A DNA stretch of 64,000 nucleotides from Streptantibioticus parmotrematis (GTDB lineage: Bacteria > Actinomycetota > Actinomycetes > Streptomycetales > Streptomycetaceae): positions 124,001-188,000 of the forward strand of contig NZ_JAINVZ010000002.1 in the NCBI RefSeq assembly GCF_019890615.1. Direction: 5' to 3'. Below the pieces are notes generated by a model, which did not search any database, had not been told where the DNA came from, and was given only the letters and a program-made list of their open reading frames with translations. Every line of letters starts with the position of its first letter. Position 1 is the first letter of the stretch. This document shows, piece by piece, positions 1 to 7,950 of this stretch. A program made the translations under genes and the position numbers.

Positions 1-1029
1 CGTTCCCGTTACGTGGTGGTCGCGGCCGGTACGTACGGCACGCAGACGCTGCTGCACCGGATGCGGGACGAGGGACGCCTGCCCGGCATCTCGCCGCGGC
101 TGGGCGAGCTGACCCGGACCAACTCCGAGGCGCTGGTGGGCGCGCAGACCGTCGACCGCCGCTACCGCGAGCGCACGGGGGAGCGGCGCGCCGACTTCAC
201 CCGCGGCGTCGCCATCACCTCGTCCATCCACCCGGACGAGAACACCCACATCGAACCGGTCCGCTACGGCCGCGGTTCCAACGCGATGGGCGCGCTGTCC
301 ATCCTCCAGGTGCCGCACGGCGGACGGCTGCCGCGCTCCCTCGCCTTCCTCGCCAACTCCGCCCGCCACCCGGTGCTCACCGCGCGCTCGCTGTCCAACC
401 GCCGCTGGTCGGAACGGACCATCATCGGCCTGGTCATGCAGTCCCTCGACAACTCGCTGACCACGTACCGCAAGCGCGGCGGCGTCGGCAAGGGCCTGCT
501 CACCGCCCGGCAAGGCCACGGCGCGCCCAACCCCGACTTCATCCCCGAGGGCGCCGAGGCGGCCCGGCTGATCGCCGAGGACATCAACGGCTTCGCGGGC
601 AGCAACGTCGGCGAGCTCATGGGCACCCCGCTGACCGCGCACTTCCTCGGCGGCTGCCCGATCGGCGAGGACTCCGAGCACGGCGTCATCGACCCGTACC
701 ACCGCCTCCACGGGCACCCCGGCATCGCGGTCGTCGACGGCTCGGCGGTCTCCGCGAACCTCGGCGTCAACCCGTCGCTGACGATCACCGCGCAGGCGGA
801 ACGGGCGATGTCGCTCTGGCCGAACAAGGGCGAGGCGGACCCGCGCCCGGCCCAGGGCGAGGCCTACGAGACCGTCGCGCCCGTGCCGCCGCGCGACCCC
901 GCCGTCCCTGCGGACGCCTTCGGGGCGCTGGTGCTGCCGGTCCCGACGGTGCCGCCGAAGAAGCGGAGGAAGCAGGGGAAGCCAGAGGCGCCCGGGCGCG
1001 CGGAGACGCCCACGGACGCGGCGGAATAG
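1..1029 (+). CDS. GMC family FAD-dependent oxidoreductase, C-terminal part (5' end outside window)
   Basis: The frame is open from base 1 and 342 residues are visible. It is the C-terminal part of a GMC-type flavoenzyme, the group that includes cholesterol oxidase and choline/glucose dehydrogenases. The first visible residues, YVVVAAGTYGTQTLL, look like the end of the FAD-binding core. The GMC C-terminal signature is present: TAHFLGGCPIG near residue 214 carries the usual catalytic His, and ANLGVNPSLTI near 256-266 carries the usual Asn. After about residue 280 the chain is Pro/Ala rich and ends in a basic patch (PPKKRRKQGK) that is not part of the enzyme fold. The substrate cannot be told; a sterol or other alcohol is plausible by family. 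No signal sequence can be judged because the start is missing. Confidence 0.85.
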   Translation, partial: RSRYVVVAAGTYGTQTLLHRMRDEGRLPGISPRLGELTRTNSEALVGAQTVDRRYRERTGERRADFTRGVAITSSIHPDENTHIEPVRYGRGSNAMGALSILQVPHGGRLPRSLAFLANSARHPVLTARSLSNRRWSERTIIGLVMQSLDNSLTTYRKRGGVGKGLLTARQGHGAPNPDFIPEGAEAARLIAEDINGFAGSNVGELMGTPLTAHFLGGCPIGEDSEHGVIDPYHRLHGHPGIAVVDGSAVSANLGVNPSLTITAQAERAMSLWPNKGEADPRPAQGEAYETVAPVPPRDPAVPADAFGALVLPVPTVPPKKRRKQGKPEAPGRAETPTDAAE

Positions 1030-1540
1030 GCGTAGGCGCCCACGGAGGATGACGGCGCCCACGGACACGGCGAGGTGAGGCTCGCCGGAGGGGTGGCGTC
1101 CACCGGCGTCCCGCCGACTCACTCGATCGAGCGTCGTGAGCCCCGGGAACGCATGCGTACGAGTCGGGAACGCGTGCGTGTGGGTAGGGTGCATCGCGTG
1201 TTGTTCGCAGAGCGGCCGGGCCCAGGCGTCCCCGGGACCGACCGCCTCTTTGTGTGCGGCGACCGGGCTGCTGTCCCCTGCTGACCGGTCACCTCTGGCA
1301 CCGGGGCGAGGTCCCACGACGTGCAACCCAGGCACGCCTCATCGCCCCGGTGAACTCCACCCAGCTGCGCCTGAGTGGTCTCCACGCGTGGTTGTTTCCA
1401 TCCCGACCGCCCCTGGCTGGAACGGCACTCGGTCCAACGAACCGCCGCCCGGCCGGTCACGTGCCGTACGGGTGATGGGCCCCGAACGGGCTACCCGGCG
1501 CACCTCGTGCCGGGCCGCGCCGCCGCCGGGGCCCGTCGCG
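1030..1540. other. Intergenic region with a promoter-like repeat pair and a possible 28-codon leaderless ORF
   Basis: No family-level gene is recognisable here. The sequence CGGGAACGCATGCGT at 1144-1158 recurs with one change at 1165-1179, 21 bp on. It is followed by TAGGGT (1185-1190), which lies 7 nt before a GTG at 1198. That GTG opens a 28-codon ORF ending at 1284, whose product would start VLFAERPGPGVPGTDRL. The spacing is that of a leaderless actinobacterial promoter, so a small protein or regulatory leader is possible. I could not match the peptide to a family. Other frames across 1250-1475 read open but look non-coding. Confidence 0.4.
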
Positions 1541-1915
1541 TCAGACCCGGCCCCGGCACAGCTCCAGCAGCGTCATCGCCAGCGCGGTGCCCGGCTTGCC
1601 CAGCTCGTCGCTGTACGTCCCGATGATCTCCATTTCGCGTGCCAGGTTGACGCGTCGGCCGCCGGAGCCCAGGCGGGCCCGCTGGATGCCCTCGGAGACC
1701 GCGACCCGGTCCCGTACCAGCGCGAGGATCCGCCGGTCCAGGTCGTCGATCCGTTCCCGCGCGCCGGTGATCAGCGCCGCGGCCTCGTCGGTCCGCGCGC
1801 CGGTGTCGGCCGTCGCGACCGTGGTCGTCTCCGCGACCGTGGTCGTCTCCCTGGCCGCGCTTGTTTCCGTGGCCATGGCCGTGGCCGTGGTCGGCATCGT
1901 GGTCGTGGTGCTCAT
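1541..1915 (-). CDS. Chorismate mutase, AroQ-delta type
   Basis: Encodes 124 residues. Chorismate mutase converts chorismate to prephenate, the branch step to Phe and Tyr, in the cytoplasm. Residues about 48-124 hold the all-helical AroQ pattern: an RERIDDLDRRILALVRDR first helix, then SEGIQRAR, a basic GGRRVN turn, REMEIIGTY and a final LAMTLLELCRGR helix. The short length and the CRGR end resemble the actinobacterial delta subclass, known to be activated by DAHP synthase. The first 45 residues are Thr/Ala-rich low complexity with a repeated TTTVAET unit and are probably disordered. ATG at 1915 is chosen because GGGAG sits 7 nt upstream. The gene runs opposite to guaA, and its 5' leader (1916-2111) carries a probable attenuator, described separately. 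Confidence 0.88.
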   Translation of the reverse strand: MSTTTTMPTTATAMATETSAARETTTVAETTTVATADTGARTDEAAALITGARERIDDLDRRILALVRDRVAVSEGIQRARLGSGGRRVNLAREMEIIGTYSDELGKPGTALAMTLLELCRGRV

Positions 1916-1973
1916 GTCGTGGCTCCCGCCTGTGGTGCGGAGCCCCCGCCGTGCGTACGGTCGCGGAAACGCC

Positions 1974-2007
1974 AGGCGCCCCGGACCGAAACCGGTCCGG
2001 GGCGCCT
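1974..2007 (-). terminator. Perfect 15-bp hairpin in the chorismate mutase leader (candidate attenuator terminator)
   Basis: Bases 1974-1988 and 1993-2007 are exact reverse complements around a 4-base loop (GTTT on the transcribed strand). The stem is GC-rich, as usual for intrinsic terminators in this group, and is followed on the minus strand by GGCGTTTCC rather than a long U run. It starts 20 nt after the stop of a short aromatic-rich ORF and ends 58 nt before the chorismate mutase ATG. Upstream, TGTCTG over the leader stop can pair with CAGACA 10 nt later, giving a competing structure. The hairpin is visible in the sequence; its regulatory role is inferred. Confidence 0.7.
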
Positions 2008-2027
2008 GATGGGTGTCTGGGGTTCGT

Positions 2028-2099
2028 TCAGACAGCGTGACCATGGCAGCCGGGCCAGCCGGTGCCATAGGTAAACGCGAAACGCGTGCCGCTGAACAT
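2028..2099 (-). CDS. Putative aromatic leader peptide (23 aa) upstream of chorismate mutase
   Basis: A 23-codon ORF reads ATG at 2099 to TGA at 2028. It holds Phe at positions 2, 7 and 9, Tyr at 11 and Trp at 15, so five of 23 residues are aromatic. One Phe codon is TTT and the Tyr codon is TAT, both rare in this GC-rich genome. CATAAT at 2106-2111 (minus strand) lies 6 nt before the ATG, which fits a leaderless transcript starting at the ATG itself. The ORF is followed by a strong hairpin and then by chorismate mutase. This is the layout of ribosome-mediated attenuation, here sensing charged aromatic tRNAs. No other function is suggested by the peptide. Confidence 0.65.
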   Translation of the reverse strand: MFSGTRFAFTYGTGWPGCHGHAV

Positions 2100-2234
2100 G
2101 CCGCCATTATGCCCGACGTCCGGGCGGCCCGGCCGCCCTTCCGGCAAGCCGCCCGCGGGGCTGCCCGCAAGCCCGGCCGGAGGGCCGCCCGCCCCCGGAA
2201 TCGGGCACCGATCCGGTAGCCGTCGTATCAACGG

Positions 2235-2240
2235 TAGAAT
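2235..2240 (+). promoter_or_regulatory. Possible -10 box (TAGAAT) for guaA
   Basis: TAGAAT lies 41-46 nt upstream of the guaA GTG in the divergent guaA/chorismate mutase region. No good -35 is seen at 17 bp. Upstream, 2101-2215 is very GC-rich with overlapping inverted repeats (CCGGGCGGCCCGG-type). The TAnnnT form and position are reasonable, but this is a guess from composition. Confidence 0.35.
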
Positions 2241-2280
2241 CGGGAACCGATCCCTTGTAGCAATCGCCGGAAGGCCGCCC

Positions 2281-3897
2281 GTGGCATCAGCGACCCCCGC
2301 CCCGCTCGACAACGCGACACCGGACACCCCGGACACCCCTGACGTCGTTCTCGTTGTCGACTTCGGAGCGCAGTACGCCCAGCTCATCGCCCGCCGCGTC
2401 CGCGAGGCCCGGGTCTACAGCGAGATCGTGCCGGGCACCATGCCGGTCGCGGAGATGCTCGCCAAGAAGCCGAAGGCGATCATCCTGTCCGGCGGCCCCT
2501 CGTCGGTCTACGAGGAGGGCGCGCCGCGGCTGGACCGCGCGCTGTTCGAGGCCGGTGTCCCGGTCTTCGGCATGTGCTACGGCTTCCAGCTGATGGCCAT
2601 CACCCTCGGCGGCTCGGTCGACAACAACGGCCGCCGCGAGTACGGCCGCACCCCGCTGCACGTCGCCAAGCCCGGCTCGACCCTGTTCGAGGGCACCCCG
2701 GACGAGCAGACCGTGTGGATGTCGCACGGCGACGCCTGCTCGGCCGCCCCCGAGGGCTTCACGGTCACCGCCTCCACCGACGAGGTCCCGGTCGCCGCCT
2801 TCGAGAACGACGCCCTGCGGCTCTACGGCGTCCAGCACCACCCCGAGGTCATGCACTCCACGCACGGGCAGCAGGTGCTGGAGCACTTCCTGTACCGGGG
2901 CGCGGGCCTGGAGCCCACCTGGACCACGCACAACGTCGTCGAGGAGCAGACCGCCGCGATCCGCGAGCAGGTCGGCACCAAGCGCGTCATCTGCGGCCTG
3001 TCCGGCGGCGTGGACTCCGCGGTGGCCGCCGCCCTCGTGCAGAAGGCCGTCGGTTCCCAGCTGACCTGCGTCTTCGTGGATCACGGTCTGCTGCGCAAGG
3101 GCGAGGCCGAGCAGGTCGAGAAGGACTTCGTGGCCGCCACCGGCGTGCAGCTGAAGGTGGTCGACGCGCAGGAGCGGTTCCTGGCCGCGCTCGCCGGGAA
3201 GACCGACCCGGAGGAGAAGCGCAAGATCATCGGCCGGGAGTTCATCCGGGTCTTCGAGCAGGCCGCCTCCGAGGTCGTCGCCGACGCGGGCGCGCACGGC
3301 GAGCAGGTCGAGTTCCTTGTGCAGGGCACCCTCTATCCGGACGTCGTGGAGTCCGGGGGCGGCACCGGCACCGCCAACATCAAGTCCCACCACAACGTCG
3401 GCGGCCTGCCGGAGGACCTCCAGTTCCGGCTGGTCGAGCCGCTGCGCAAGCTGTTCAAGGACGAGGTGCGCAAGGTCGGCGAGGAGCTGGGCCTGCCCTC
3501 CGAGATCGTCTGGCGCCAGCCGTTCCCCGGCCCCGGCCTCGGCATCCGCATCATCGGCGAGGTCACCCGCGACCGGCTCGACCTGCTGCGCGACGCCGAC
3601 GCGATCGCCCGCGAGGAGCTGACCGCGGCCGGTCTCGACCGCGAGATCTGGCAGTGCCCGGTCGTGCTGCTGGCCGACGTCCGCTCGGTCGGCGTCCAGG
3701 GCGACGGCCGCACCTACGGTCACCCGGTCGTGCTGCGCCCGGTCTCCTCCGAGGACGCGATGACCGCCGACTGGTCGCGGCTGCCGTACGAGGTGCTGGA
3801 GCGGATCTCGACGCGCATCACCAACGAGGTCGCCGAGGTCAACCGGGTCGTCCTCGACGTGACGAGCAAGCCGCCGGGCACGATCGAGTGGGAGTGA
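2281..3897 (+). CDS. guaA: GMP synthase (glutamine-hydrolysing)
   Basis: Encodes 538 residues, close to the usual length of about 525. It converts XMP, ATP and glutamine to GMP, the last step of guanine nucleotide synthesis. The class I glutamine amidotransferase half comes first: [15 protein letters not shown], the nucleophile Cys in VFGMCYGFQ, and the His-Glu pair in GVQHHPEV. The ATP pyrophosphatase half follows with the PP-loop [15 protein letters not shown]. The C-terminal dimerisation domain ends [11 protein letters not shown], the classic GuaA terminus. The frame is open back to 2086, but GTG at 2281 is preferred because GGAAGG lies 7 nt before it and the GATase fold starts about 22 residues later. 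A hairpin after the stop probably ends the transcript. Confidence 0.97.
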   Translation: MASATPAPLDNATPDTPDTPDVVLVVDFGAQYAQLIARRVREARVYSEIVPGTMPVAEMLAKKPKAIILSGGPSSVYEEGAPRLDRALFEAGVPVFGMCYGFQLMAITLGGSVDNNGRREYGRTPLHVAKPGSTLFEGTPDEQTVWMSHGDACSAAPEGFTVTASTDEVPVAAFENDALRLYGVQHHPEVMHSTHGQQVLEHFLYRGAGLEPTWTTHNVVEEQTAAIREQVGTKRVICGLSGGVDSAVAAALVQKAVGSQLTCVFVDHGLLRKGEAEQVEKDFVAATGVQLKVVDAQERFLAALAGKTDPEEKRKIIGREFIRVFEQAASEVVADAGAHGEQVEFLVQGTLYPDVVESGGGTGTANIKSHHNVGGLPEDLQFRLVEPLRKLFKDEVRKVGEELGLPSEIVWRQPFPGPGLGIRIIGEVTRDRLDLLRDADAIAREELTAAGLDREIWQCPVVLLADVRSVGVQGDGRTYGHPVVLRPVSSEDAMTADWSRLPYEVLERISTRITNEVAEVNRVVLDVTSKPPGTIEWE

Positions 3898-3914
3898 CCT
3901 CCCGTTTCGTCAAC

Positions 3915-3960
3915 GACCGCACCGTCGCTCATTCGTTTGGGCGGCGGTGCGGTCATTTGT
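3915..3960 (+). terminator. Terminator after guaA
   Basis: GACCGCACCG (3915-3924) pairs with CGGTGCGGTC (3945-3954) across a 20-nt loop, and the 3' arm is followed by ATTTGT. It begins 18 nt after the guaA stop and precedes a gene with its own ribosome site, so it most likely ends the guaA transcript. Confidence 0.7.
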
Positions 3961-4009
3961 GCTGGGTACGCTCGTCGTACGGCAGAGAATCCCGTCCATG
4001 GGAGGCACC

Positions 4010-4594
4010 ATGACCGCTGAGCCCGCCCGCGCCTGGCCGATGCCGCCGCAGGACGGCTACACCGTGGACGACCTGCTGACGTTGCCCGACCTCCCGCCGC
4101 ACACGGAGTTGATCGACGGGAGCCTGGTCTTCGTGAGTCCGCAGCGCAGTTTCCACAGCGACACCATCGACCTCCTGGTCGCTGGTCTGCGCGGCACAGT
4201 GCCCCCGGAGTACCGGGTGAAGCGTGAGATGACGGTCGTCATAGACCGCCGCAACGGCTTCGAGCCGGACATCTCCGTGCTGAGGGCCGAAGCGGTGACC
4301 GGCCGCACCCAGACCTATTACGAGGCATCCGCCGTGGTGCTGGCGGTGAAAGTGGTCTCACCGGACTCCGAGGCCAGGGACCGGGACACCAAGCCGCACA
4401 AGTACGCCGCCGCGGGAATCCCGAACTTCTGGCGAGTGGAGATGGCCCACCACAACGAGATGCCCACCGTCCACGTCTTCTCGCTGGCTCCAGCCACCCG
4501 GACCTATGTTCACCAGGGTGTTCACCACAGTCGGCTCAAGCTGACCGAGCCGTACGTCATCGACATCGACCTCACCGCCATCGACCAGCTCTGA
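4010..4594 (+). CDS. Uma2 family (DUF820) PD-(D/E)XK nuclease-fold protein, catalytic Glu replaced by Lys
   Basis: Encodes 194 residues. Uma2 proteins have a restriction-endonuclease-like fold, are abundant in Streptomyces and cyanobacteria, and their biological substrate is mostly unknown. The family landmarks are present: HTELIDG (about 31-37), the metal-binding Asp in FEPDISVL (Asp87), and DTKPHKYAAAGIPNFWRVE (about 126-144). The usual EVVSP strand reads VKVVSP here, so the acidic residue at position 114 is Lys (codon AAA). One G-to-A change from GAA would explain it, and catalysis may be lost. ATG at 4010 has GGAGG 4 nt upstream; earlier in-frame starts lack one. The gene stands alone between guaA and the aldolase gene. 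Confidence 0.82.
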   Translation: MTAEPARAWPMPPQDGYTVDDLLTLPDLPPHTELIDGSLVFVSPQRSFHSDTIDLLVAGLRGTVPPEYRVKREMTVVIDRRNGFEPDISVLRAEAVTGRTQTYYEASAVVLAVKVVSPDSEARDRDTKPHKYAAAGIPNFWRVEMAHHNEMPTVHVFSLAPATRTYVHQGVHHSRLKLTEPYVIDIDLTAIDQL

Positions 4595-4621
4595 CCCCTG
4601 GCCAAGCGGTGTACCTGGCGG

Positions 4622-4627
4622 TAACTT
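4622..4627 (+). promoter_or_regulatory. Candidate -10 box for the aldolase gene (leaderless)
   Basis: TAACTT is separated by 7 nt from the ATG at 4635, and no ribosome site precedes that ATG. This spacing puts the transcription start at the start codon. No clear -35 hexamer is seen. Confidence 0.4.
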
Positions 4628-4634
4628 CCGTCGC

Positions 4635-5441
4635 ATGACGGACACCAGCGCGCGCCACGCTCCCGAGCCGATACCCACCGACCAGCTCCAGTTCGCCCTG
4701 CCGCCGTCCTTCGGAGACGACGTCGCCGCCGAGCGCCAGTACCGCAAGGAACGCCTCACCGCCGCCCTCCGGCTCTTCGGGCGGTTCGGGTTCGAGGAGG
4801 GTGTCGCCGGGCACATCACCGCCCGCGACCCGGAGTTCACCGACCATTTCTGGGTCAATCCGTTCGGCATGTCCTTCAAGCACATCACCGTCAGCGACCT
4901 CATCCTGGTCAACCACTCCGGCCAGGTCGTCGAGGGCCGGTACCACGTCAACCAGGCCGCGTTCGCCATCCACAGCCAGGTGCACCGGGCCCGCCCCGAC
5001 GTGGTCGCCGCCGCGCACAGCCACTCCACGTACGGCCGCGCGCTGTCCGCGCTGGGCGAGCTGCTGGAGCCGATCACGCAGGACGTCTGCGCGTTCTACG
5101 AGGACCACGCGCTGTTCGACGACTACACCGGTGTCGTGGTGGACGCCGAGGAGGGGCGCAGGATCGCGGGGGCGCTCGGCCCGCACAAGGCGGTCATCCT
5201 GCGCAACCACGGGCTGCTCACCGTCGGCGACTCGGTGGACGCCGCGGCCTGGTGGTTCATCACGATGGAGCGCTCCTGCCAGGTGCAGCTGGCCGCGAAG
5301 GCGGCGGGCAAGCCGGTGCCGATCAGCCACGAGAACGCGGTCCACACCCGCGACCAGCTCGGCAACGACCTCGTCGCCTGGATCAACTACCAGCCGCTGT
5401 TCCAGCAGATCAGCCGCAGCGAGCCGGACCTGTTCACCTGA
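4635..5441 (+). CDS. Class II aldolase/adducin family protein
   Basis: Encodes 268 residues. The family includes zinc-dependent sugar-phosphate aldolases and epimerases (FucA, AraD) and non-enzymatic adducin-like proteins. The zinc ligands are visible as His128 and His130 in AAHSHSTYG and His192 in RNHGLLTVG. The usual acidic residue of the first FucA zinc motif is not obvious, so a decarboxylase or aldolase of unknown substrate is a fair description. ATG at 4635 lacks a Shine-Dalgarno site but follows a TAnnnT box by 7 nt. No pathway partner lies next to it, so the substrate cannot be inferred from context. Confidence 0.88.
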   Translation: MTDTSARHAPEPIPTDQLQFALPPSFGDDVAAERQYRKERLTAALRLFGRFGFEEGVAGHITARDPEFTDHFWVNPFGMSFKHITVSDLILVNHSGQVVEGRYHVNQAAFAIHSQVHRARPDVVAAAHSHSTYGRALSALGELLEPITQDVCAFYEDHALFDDYTGVVVDAEEGRRIAGALGPHKAVILRNHGLLTVGDSVDAAAWWFITMERSCQVQLAAKAAGKPVPISHENAVHTRDQLGNDLVAWINYQPLFQQISRSEPDLFT

Positions 5442-5595
5442 TCCGGTGGCGGAGCGCCGCCCGGCCGCGTCGGCCGGACGCACGGGCCTGTCAGGGGCGC
5501 GGGCCCGGCTGCGCCGGTCGGGCGTATCGCGTGAGCGGATGGCTCCCGTACCCCGTACACCCGGTCACACAGGTTGAATCGGAAGAATCGGTGAC

Positions 5596-6159
5596 GTGAT
5601 GACCGGAATCGACGCGATGAACCAGACGACCACGGGCTCCGACCCGAACCACCGCGGCGACGGCGGGCCGAGCGGACTGCGGGCCCTCGCCGTCCGCTAC
5701 GCCCTGCTGCCGCTGCGCGTCTTCCTCGGCGTGACGTTCGTCTACGCCGGCCTGGACAAGCTCACCACCCCGGCGTTCTTCTCCGGGAGCGGCCCCGACG
5801 CCCTGGTGACCACGCTGCACGCGGTGCGCGACAGCGCCGCCATACCCGGACTGGTCGACCTCGCGCTGAAAAGCCCGGCCGGGTTCGGCTACGCGATCGC
5901 GTTCGGCGAGCTGGCCGTGGGGCTCGGCACGCTGGTCGGGCTGCTGGGCCGGGTCGCGGCGGCGGGCGGCGCGCTGATCTCGCTGAGCCTGTGGCTGACG
6001 GTGAGCTGGTCCAGCACGCCGTACTACTACGGCAACGACCTGGCGTACCTGATGGCGTGGCTGCCGCTGGTCCTGGCCGGGGCGCCCTACCTGTCGCTTG
6101 ACGCGCTGATCGCCAAGCGGCGGCGGCACCGCGGGACGACCGCCGCCACGGACGCCTAG
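5596..6159 (+). CDS. DoxX family membrane protein
   Basis: Encodes 187 residues. Four hydrophobic segments follow a 35-residue polar N-terminus. LPLRVFLGVTFVYAGLDKL is the typical first DoxX helix with the conserved G..F..aG..Kl pattern, followed by YAIAFGELAVGLGTLVGLLG, then GGALISLSLWLTVSW, and a last helix before the basic tail AKRRRHR. DoxX/DoxD-like proteins are small quinone-linked or stress-associated membrane proteins; some pair with thiosulfate or superoxide systems. Two start codons are adjacent (GTG 5596, ATG 5599) behind GGAAG at 5581-5585; ATG 5617 is a weaker alternative. No redox partner gene is adjacent. Confidence 0.82.
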   Translation: MMTGIDAMNQTTTGSDPNHRGDGGPSGLRALAVRYALLPLRVFLGVTFVYAGLDKLTTPAFFSGSGPDALVTTLHAVRDSAAIPGLVDLALKSPAGFGYAIAFGELAVGLGTLVGLLGRVAAAGGALISLSLWLTVSWSSTPYYYGNDLAYLMAWLPLVLAGAPYLSLDALIAKRRRHRGTTAATDA

Positions 6160-6162
6160 GGT

Positions 6163-6438
6163 CTAGGACCGCTTGCGGCGGCGGCGTTCCCGTACCGCCT
6201 CCGTCGCCGCCGTCGTCGCGCCGGTCAGGGCCAGGCCGATGCCCAGGGTGGGCGCGAGCAGCCACGTTTCGGGGTGCCACAGCCCGGCCGCATCACAGCC
6301 GAAGGCGGCGGCGATGCCCAGGAAGAGCAGCCCGGCCACCAGGGACGCCGGTTCGAACCTCGGCCCGCGCTGGGCTTCGTCGTCAGACGCCGGTTCGAAC
6401 CTCGGCTCGCGCCGGGTCTCGTCGTCAGGACTGGTCAC
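6163..6438 (-). CDS. Small membrane protein with duplicated PRFEPAS segment
   Basis: Encodes 91 residues. The N-terminal 32 residues contain two copies of a PRFEPAS(D)DDE-type unit, encoded by two 42-bp tandem repeats. Two hydrophobic helices follow (about 34-52 and 58-77), then a basic tail, AVRERRRRKRS. The GTG start at 6438 lies inside the end of the upstream PspC gene (14-bp overlap), so the two are probably translationally coupled. I do not recognise the family. The position suggests an accessory of the PspC protein in the membrane. Confidence 0.65.
   Translation of the reverse strand: MTSPDDETRREPRFEPASDDEAQRGPRFEPASLVAGLLFLGIAAAFGCDAAGLWHPETWLLAPTLGIGLALTGATTAATEAVRERRRRKRS
6344..6427. 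repeat. Two 42-bp tandem repeats
   Basis: Bases 6344-6385 and 6386-6427 are direct copies with few mismatches. They encode the repeated PRFEPAS unit of the small membrane protein, and the second copy contains the stop codon of the PspC gene. Each copy contains GGTTCGAACC, which resembles a tRNA T-loop but is explained by the coding repeat. Confidence 0.85.
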
Positions 6439-7819
6439 GCAGCACCTCCAGCTCTCCGGTGCCCAGGCGCAGGTCGAGGGCGACCGTGCCGCCGGACGCG
6501 GTGCCGCTCGGGGGCGCGAGGGTGACGGAACGGTTCTGGTCGGGGGCGACGCGGACCTTGTGCGGGCCGTCGCCGATCCGCAGGTCGCCGACGCCGACGT
6601 GGGCGGTCAGCCGCACGGTGGCGTTCCGCGGCACCCGCACCTCCAGGCGTCCGGCGCCGACCGACACGGACGTCGCCGTCGTCGCGCCGTGCGGCGGCGC
6701 GAGCCCGGTCAGGTCGAGCTCCGCCTCGCCGGTGCCCAGGTCGTAGTGCGGCCGGACCTGGGCCGCGGTGGCGGGACGCCAGGTCACGTTCCCCCAGTGG
6801 GTGCCCACCGACGGCGGCACCAGCGAGGCACCGGCGAGCAGGACGCAGGTGAGCACCGCCCAGGTGATCGTGCCGCCCGCCCTGACCCCGGTGAAGGCGG
6901 CGGTGACGAGTCCGATGCCGAGCACCGACAGCGCGGCGACCAGCCCGGTCTCCAGGATCGTGCGCAGCGCGTGCCCGTGCCAGGTCGCGGTGATCCCGGT
7001 CCCGCAGGCGGCCACCGCGAGCAGGAAGGCGATCGCGCCGAGGTAGGACCGCCGGGGGCGGCCTGCCGTGGGCCGGTCCGCGTCGCCGTCCCGCTCCTTC
7101 TCGTACACGCTCTCGTACGTGCTCTCGTACGCGGAGGAACCAGCGCCCGGGCCTTCCTCCGGCCCCCACAGGTAGCGCGTCCCTCGCCCGTCCGAGCCGC
7201 CGCCCGCGGGCCCGTACGCGTCGGACTTGTCGAACGACACCGTGCCCGCGCTGGTCGTCCGCCACCACGAGGGCGTCGCGGTCGGCGGCGGCTGTGCGGC
7301 CGGTGGCGCGTCGGCGACCTGCGCGGCCCCGCCCGCCACGGAACCCTCGGCGTCGCCCTGCCCGGCGGCCGGCATCGTCCTGCGCCGGTACGACCAGTAG
7401 ACGGCGCCCACGGTGGCGGCGGCCAGGCACAGTGAGAACCCCTGGTTGTCGCCGTTGTCGATGGTGGACAGGAACAGCCCGGAGCCCACCAGCGTGCACA
7501 GCACGGCGGTCAGCGAGCCGCCCTCCAGACGTCCCGACAGCAGCCTGCGCAGCTCCGTCTCGTCCTCGCCGTCCATCGGGATCAGCAGCCAGCCGATGCC
7601 GTACGAGATGAGGCCGATGCCGCCGGTCAGGGCGAGGACGGCGATCACGACGCGGAAGACGACCGGGTCGATGCCGAAGTACCGGCCCAGGCCGCCGCAC
7701 ACGCCGCCCAGCACCTTCGGGCGGCGGCTGCGGGTCAGCAGCCTGCGCGGCGGTCCGGCGTCCCGCCCGGGCCCGGAGGCGTCGGGGGAGGCGGCCTCCC
7801 CGGTCGTGTGGTCCGTCAT
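6425..7819 (-). CDS. PspC domain membrane protein with C-terminal adhesin-like beta domain
   Basis: Encodes 464 residues. A PspC domain occupies about residues 27-90 (SRRPKVLGGVCGGLGRYFGID, then the helix VVFRVVIAVLALTGGIGLISYGIGWLLIP). More hydrophobic segments follow near 110-145. A long polar linker includes a YESTYESVYEKE stretch, then two or three helices (about 265-340), and a C-terminal beta-rich region with repeated glycine/valine strands (GAGRLEVRVP, GVGDLRIGDG, GTGELEVL). PspC domains occur in phage-shock and envelope-stress systems. The gene faces a PspC-containing histidine kinase across 241 bp, so both probably belong to one envelope-stress response. ATG at 7819 is preferred by position; no strong ribosome site is seen. 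Confidence 0.85.
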   Translation of the reverse strand: MTDHTTGEAASPDASGPGRDAGPPRRLLTRSRRPKVLGGVCGGLGRYFGIDPVVFRVVIAVLALTGGIGLISYGIGWLLIPMDGEDETELRRLLSGRLEGGSLTAVLCTLVGSGLFLSTIDNGDNQGFSLCLAAATVGAVYWSYRRRTMPAAGQGDAEGSVAGGAAQVADAPPAAQPPPTATPSWWRTTSAGTVSFDKSDAYGPAGGGSDGRGTRYLWGPEEGPGAGSSAYESTYESVYEKERDGDADRPTAGRPRRSYLGAIAFLLAVAACGTGITATWHGHALRTILETGLVAALSVLGIGLVTAAFTGVRAGGTITWAVLTCVLLAGASLVPPSVGTHWGNVTWRPATAAQVRPHYDLGTGEAELDLTGLAPPHGATTATSVSVGAGRLEVRVPRNATVRLTAHVGVGDLRIGDGPHKVRVAPDQNRSVTLAPPSGTASGGTVALDLRLGTGELEVLRDQS

Positions 7820-7950
7820 GCGCCCATCGTGCCGGGTGGGGGAGGGTGACCGGTATCCGTGAGGACCCTGGCGGGACCCTGATCCGGGATCGGGGTGGGC
7901 CCCCGGGGGAGCGGCTGGGCGGCCGGGGCCGGGCGGGAGCGGCCGTGAGG

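Noticed and set aside
6344-6427. tRNA-like T-loop GGTTCGAACC seen twice
   Set aside because: No acceptor or anticodon stem can be formed around it. It is explained by 42-bp repeats encoding PRFEPAS.
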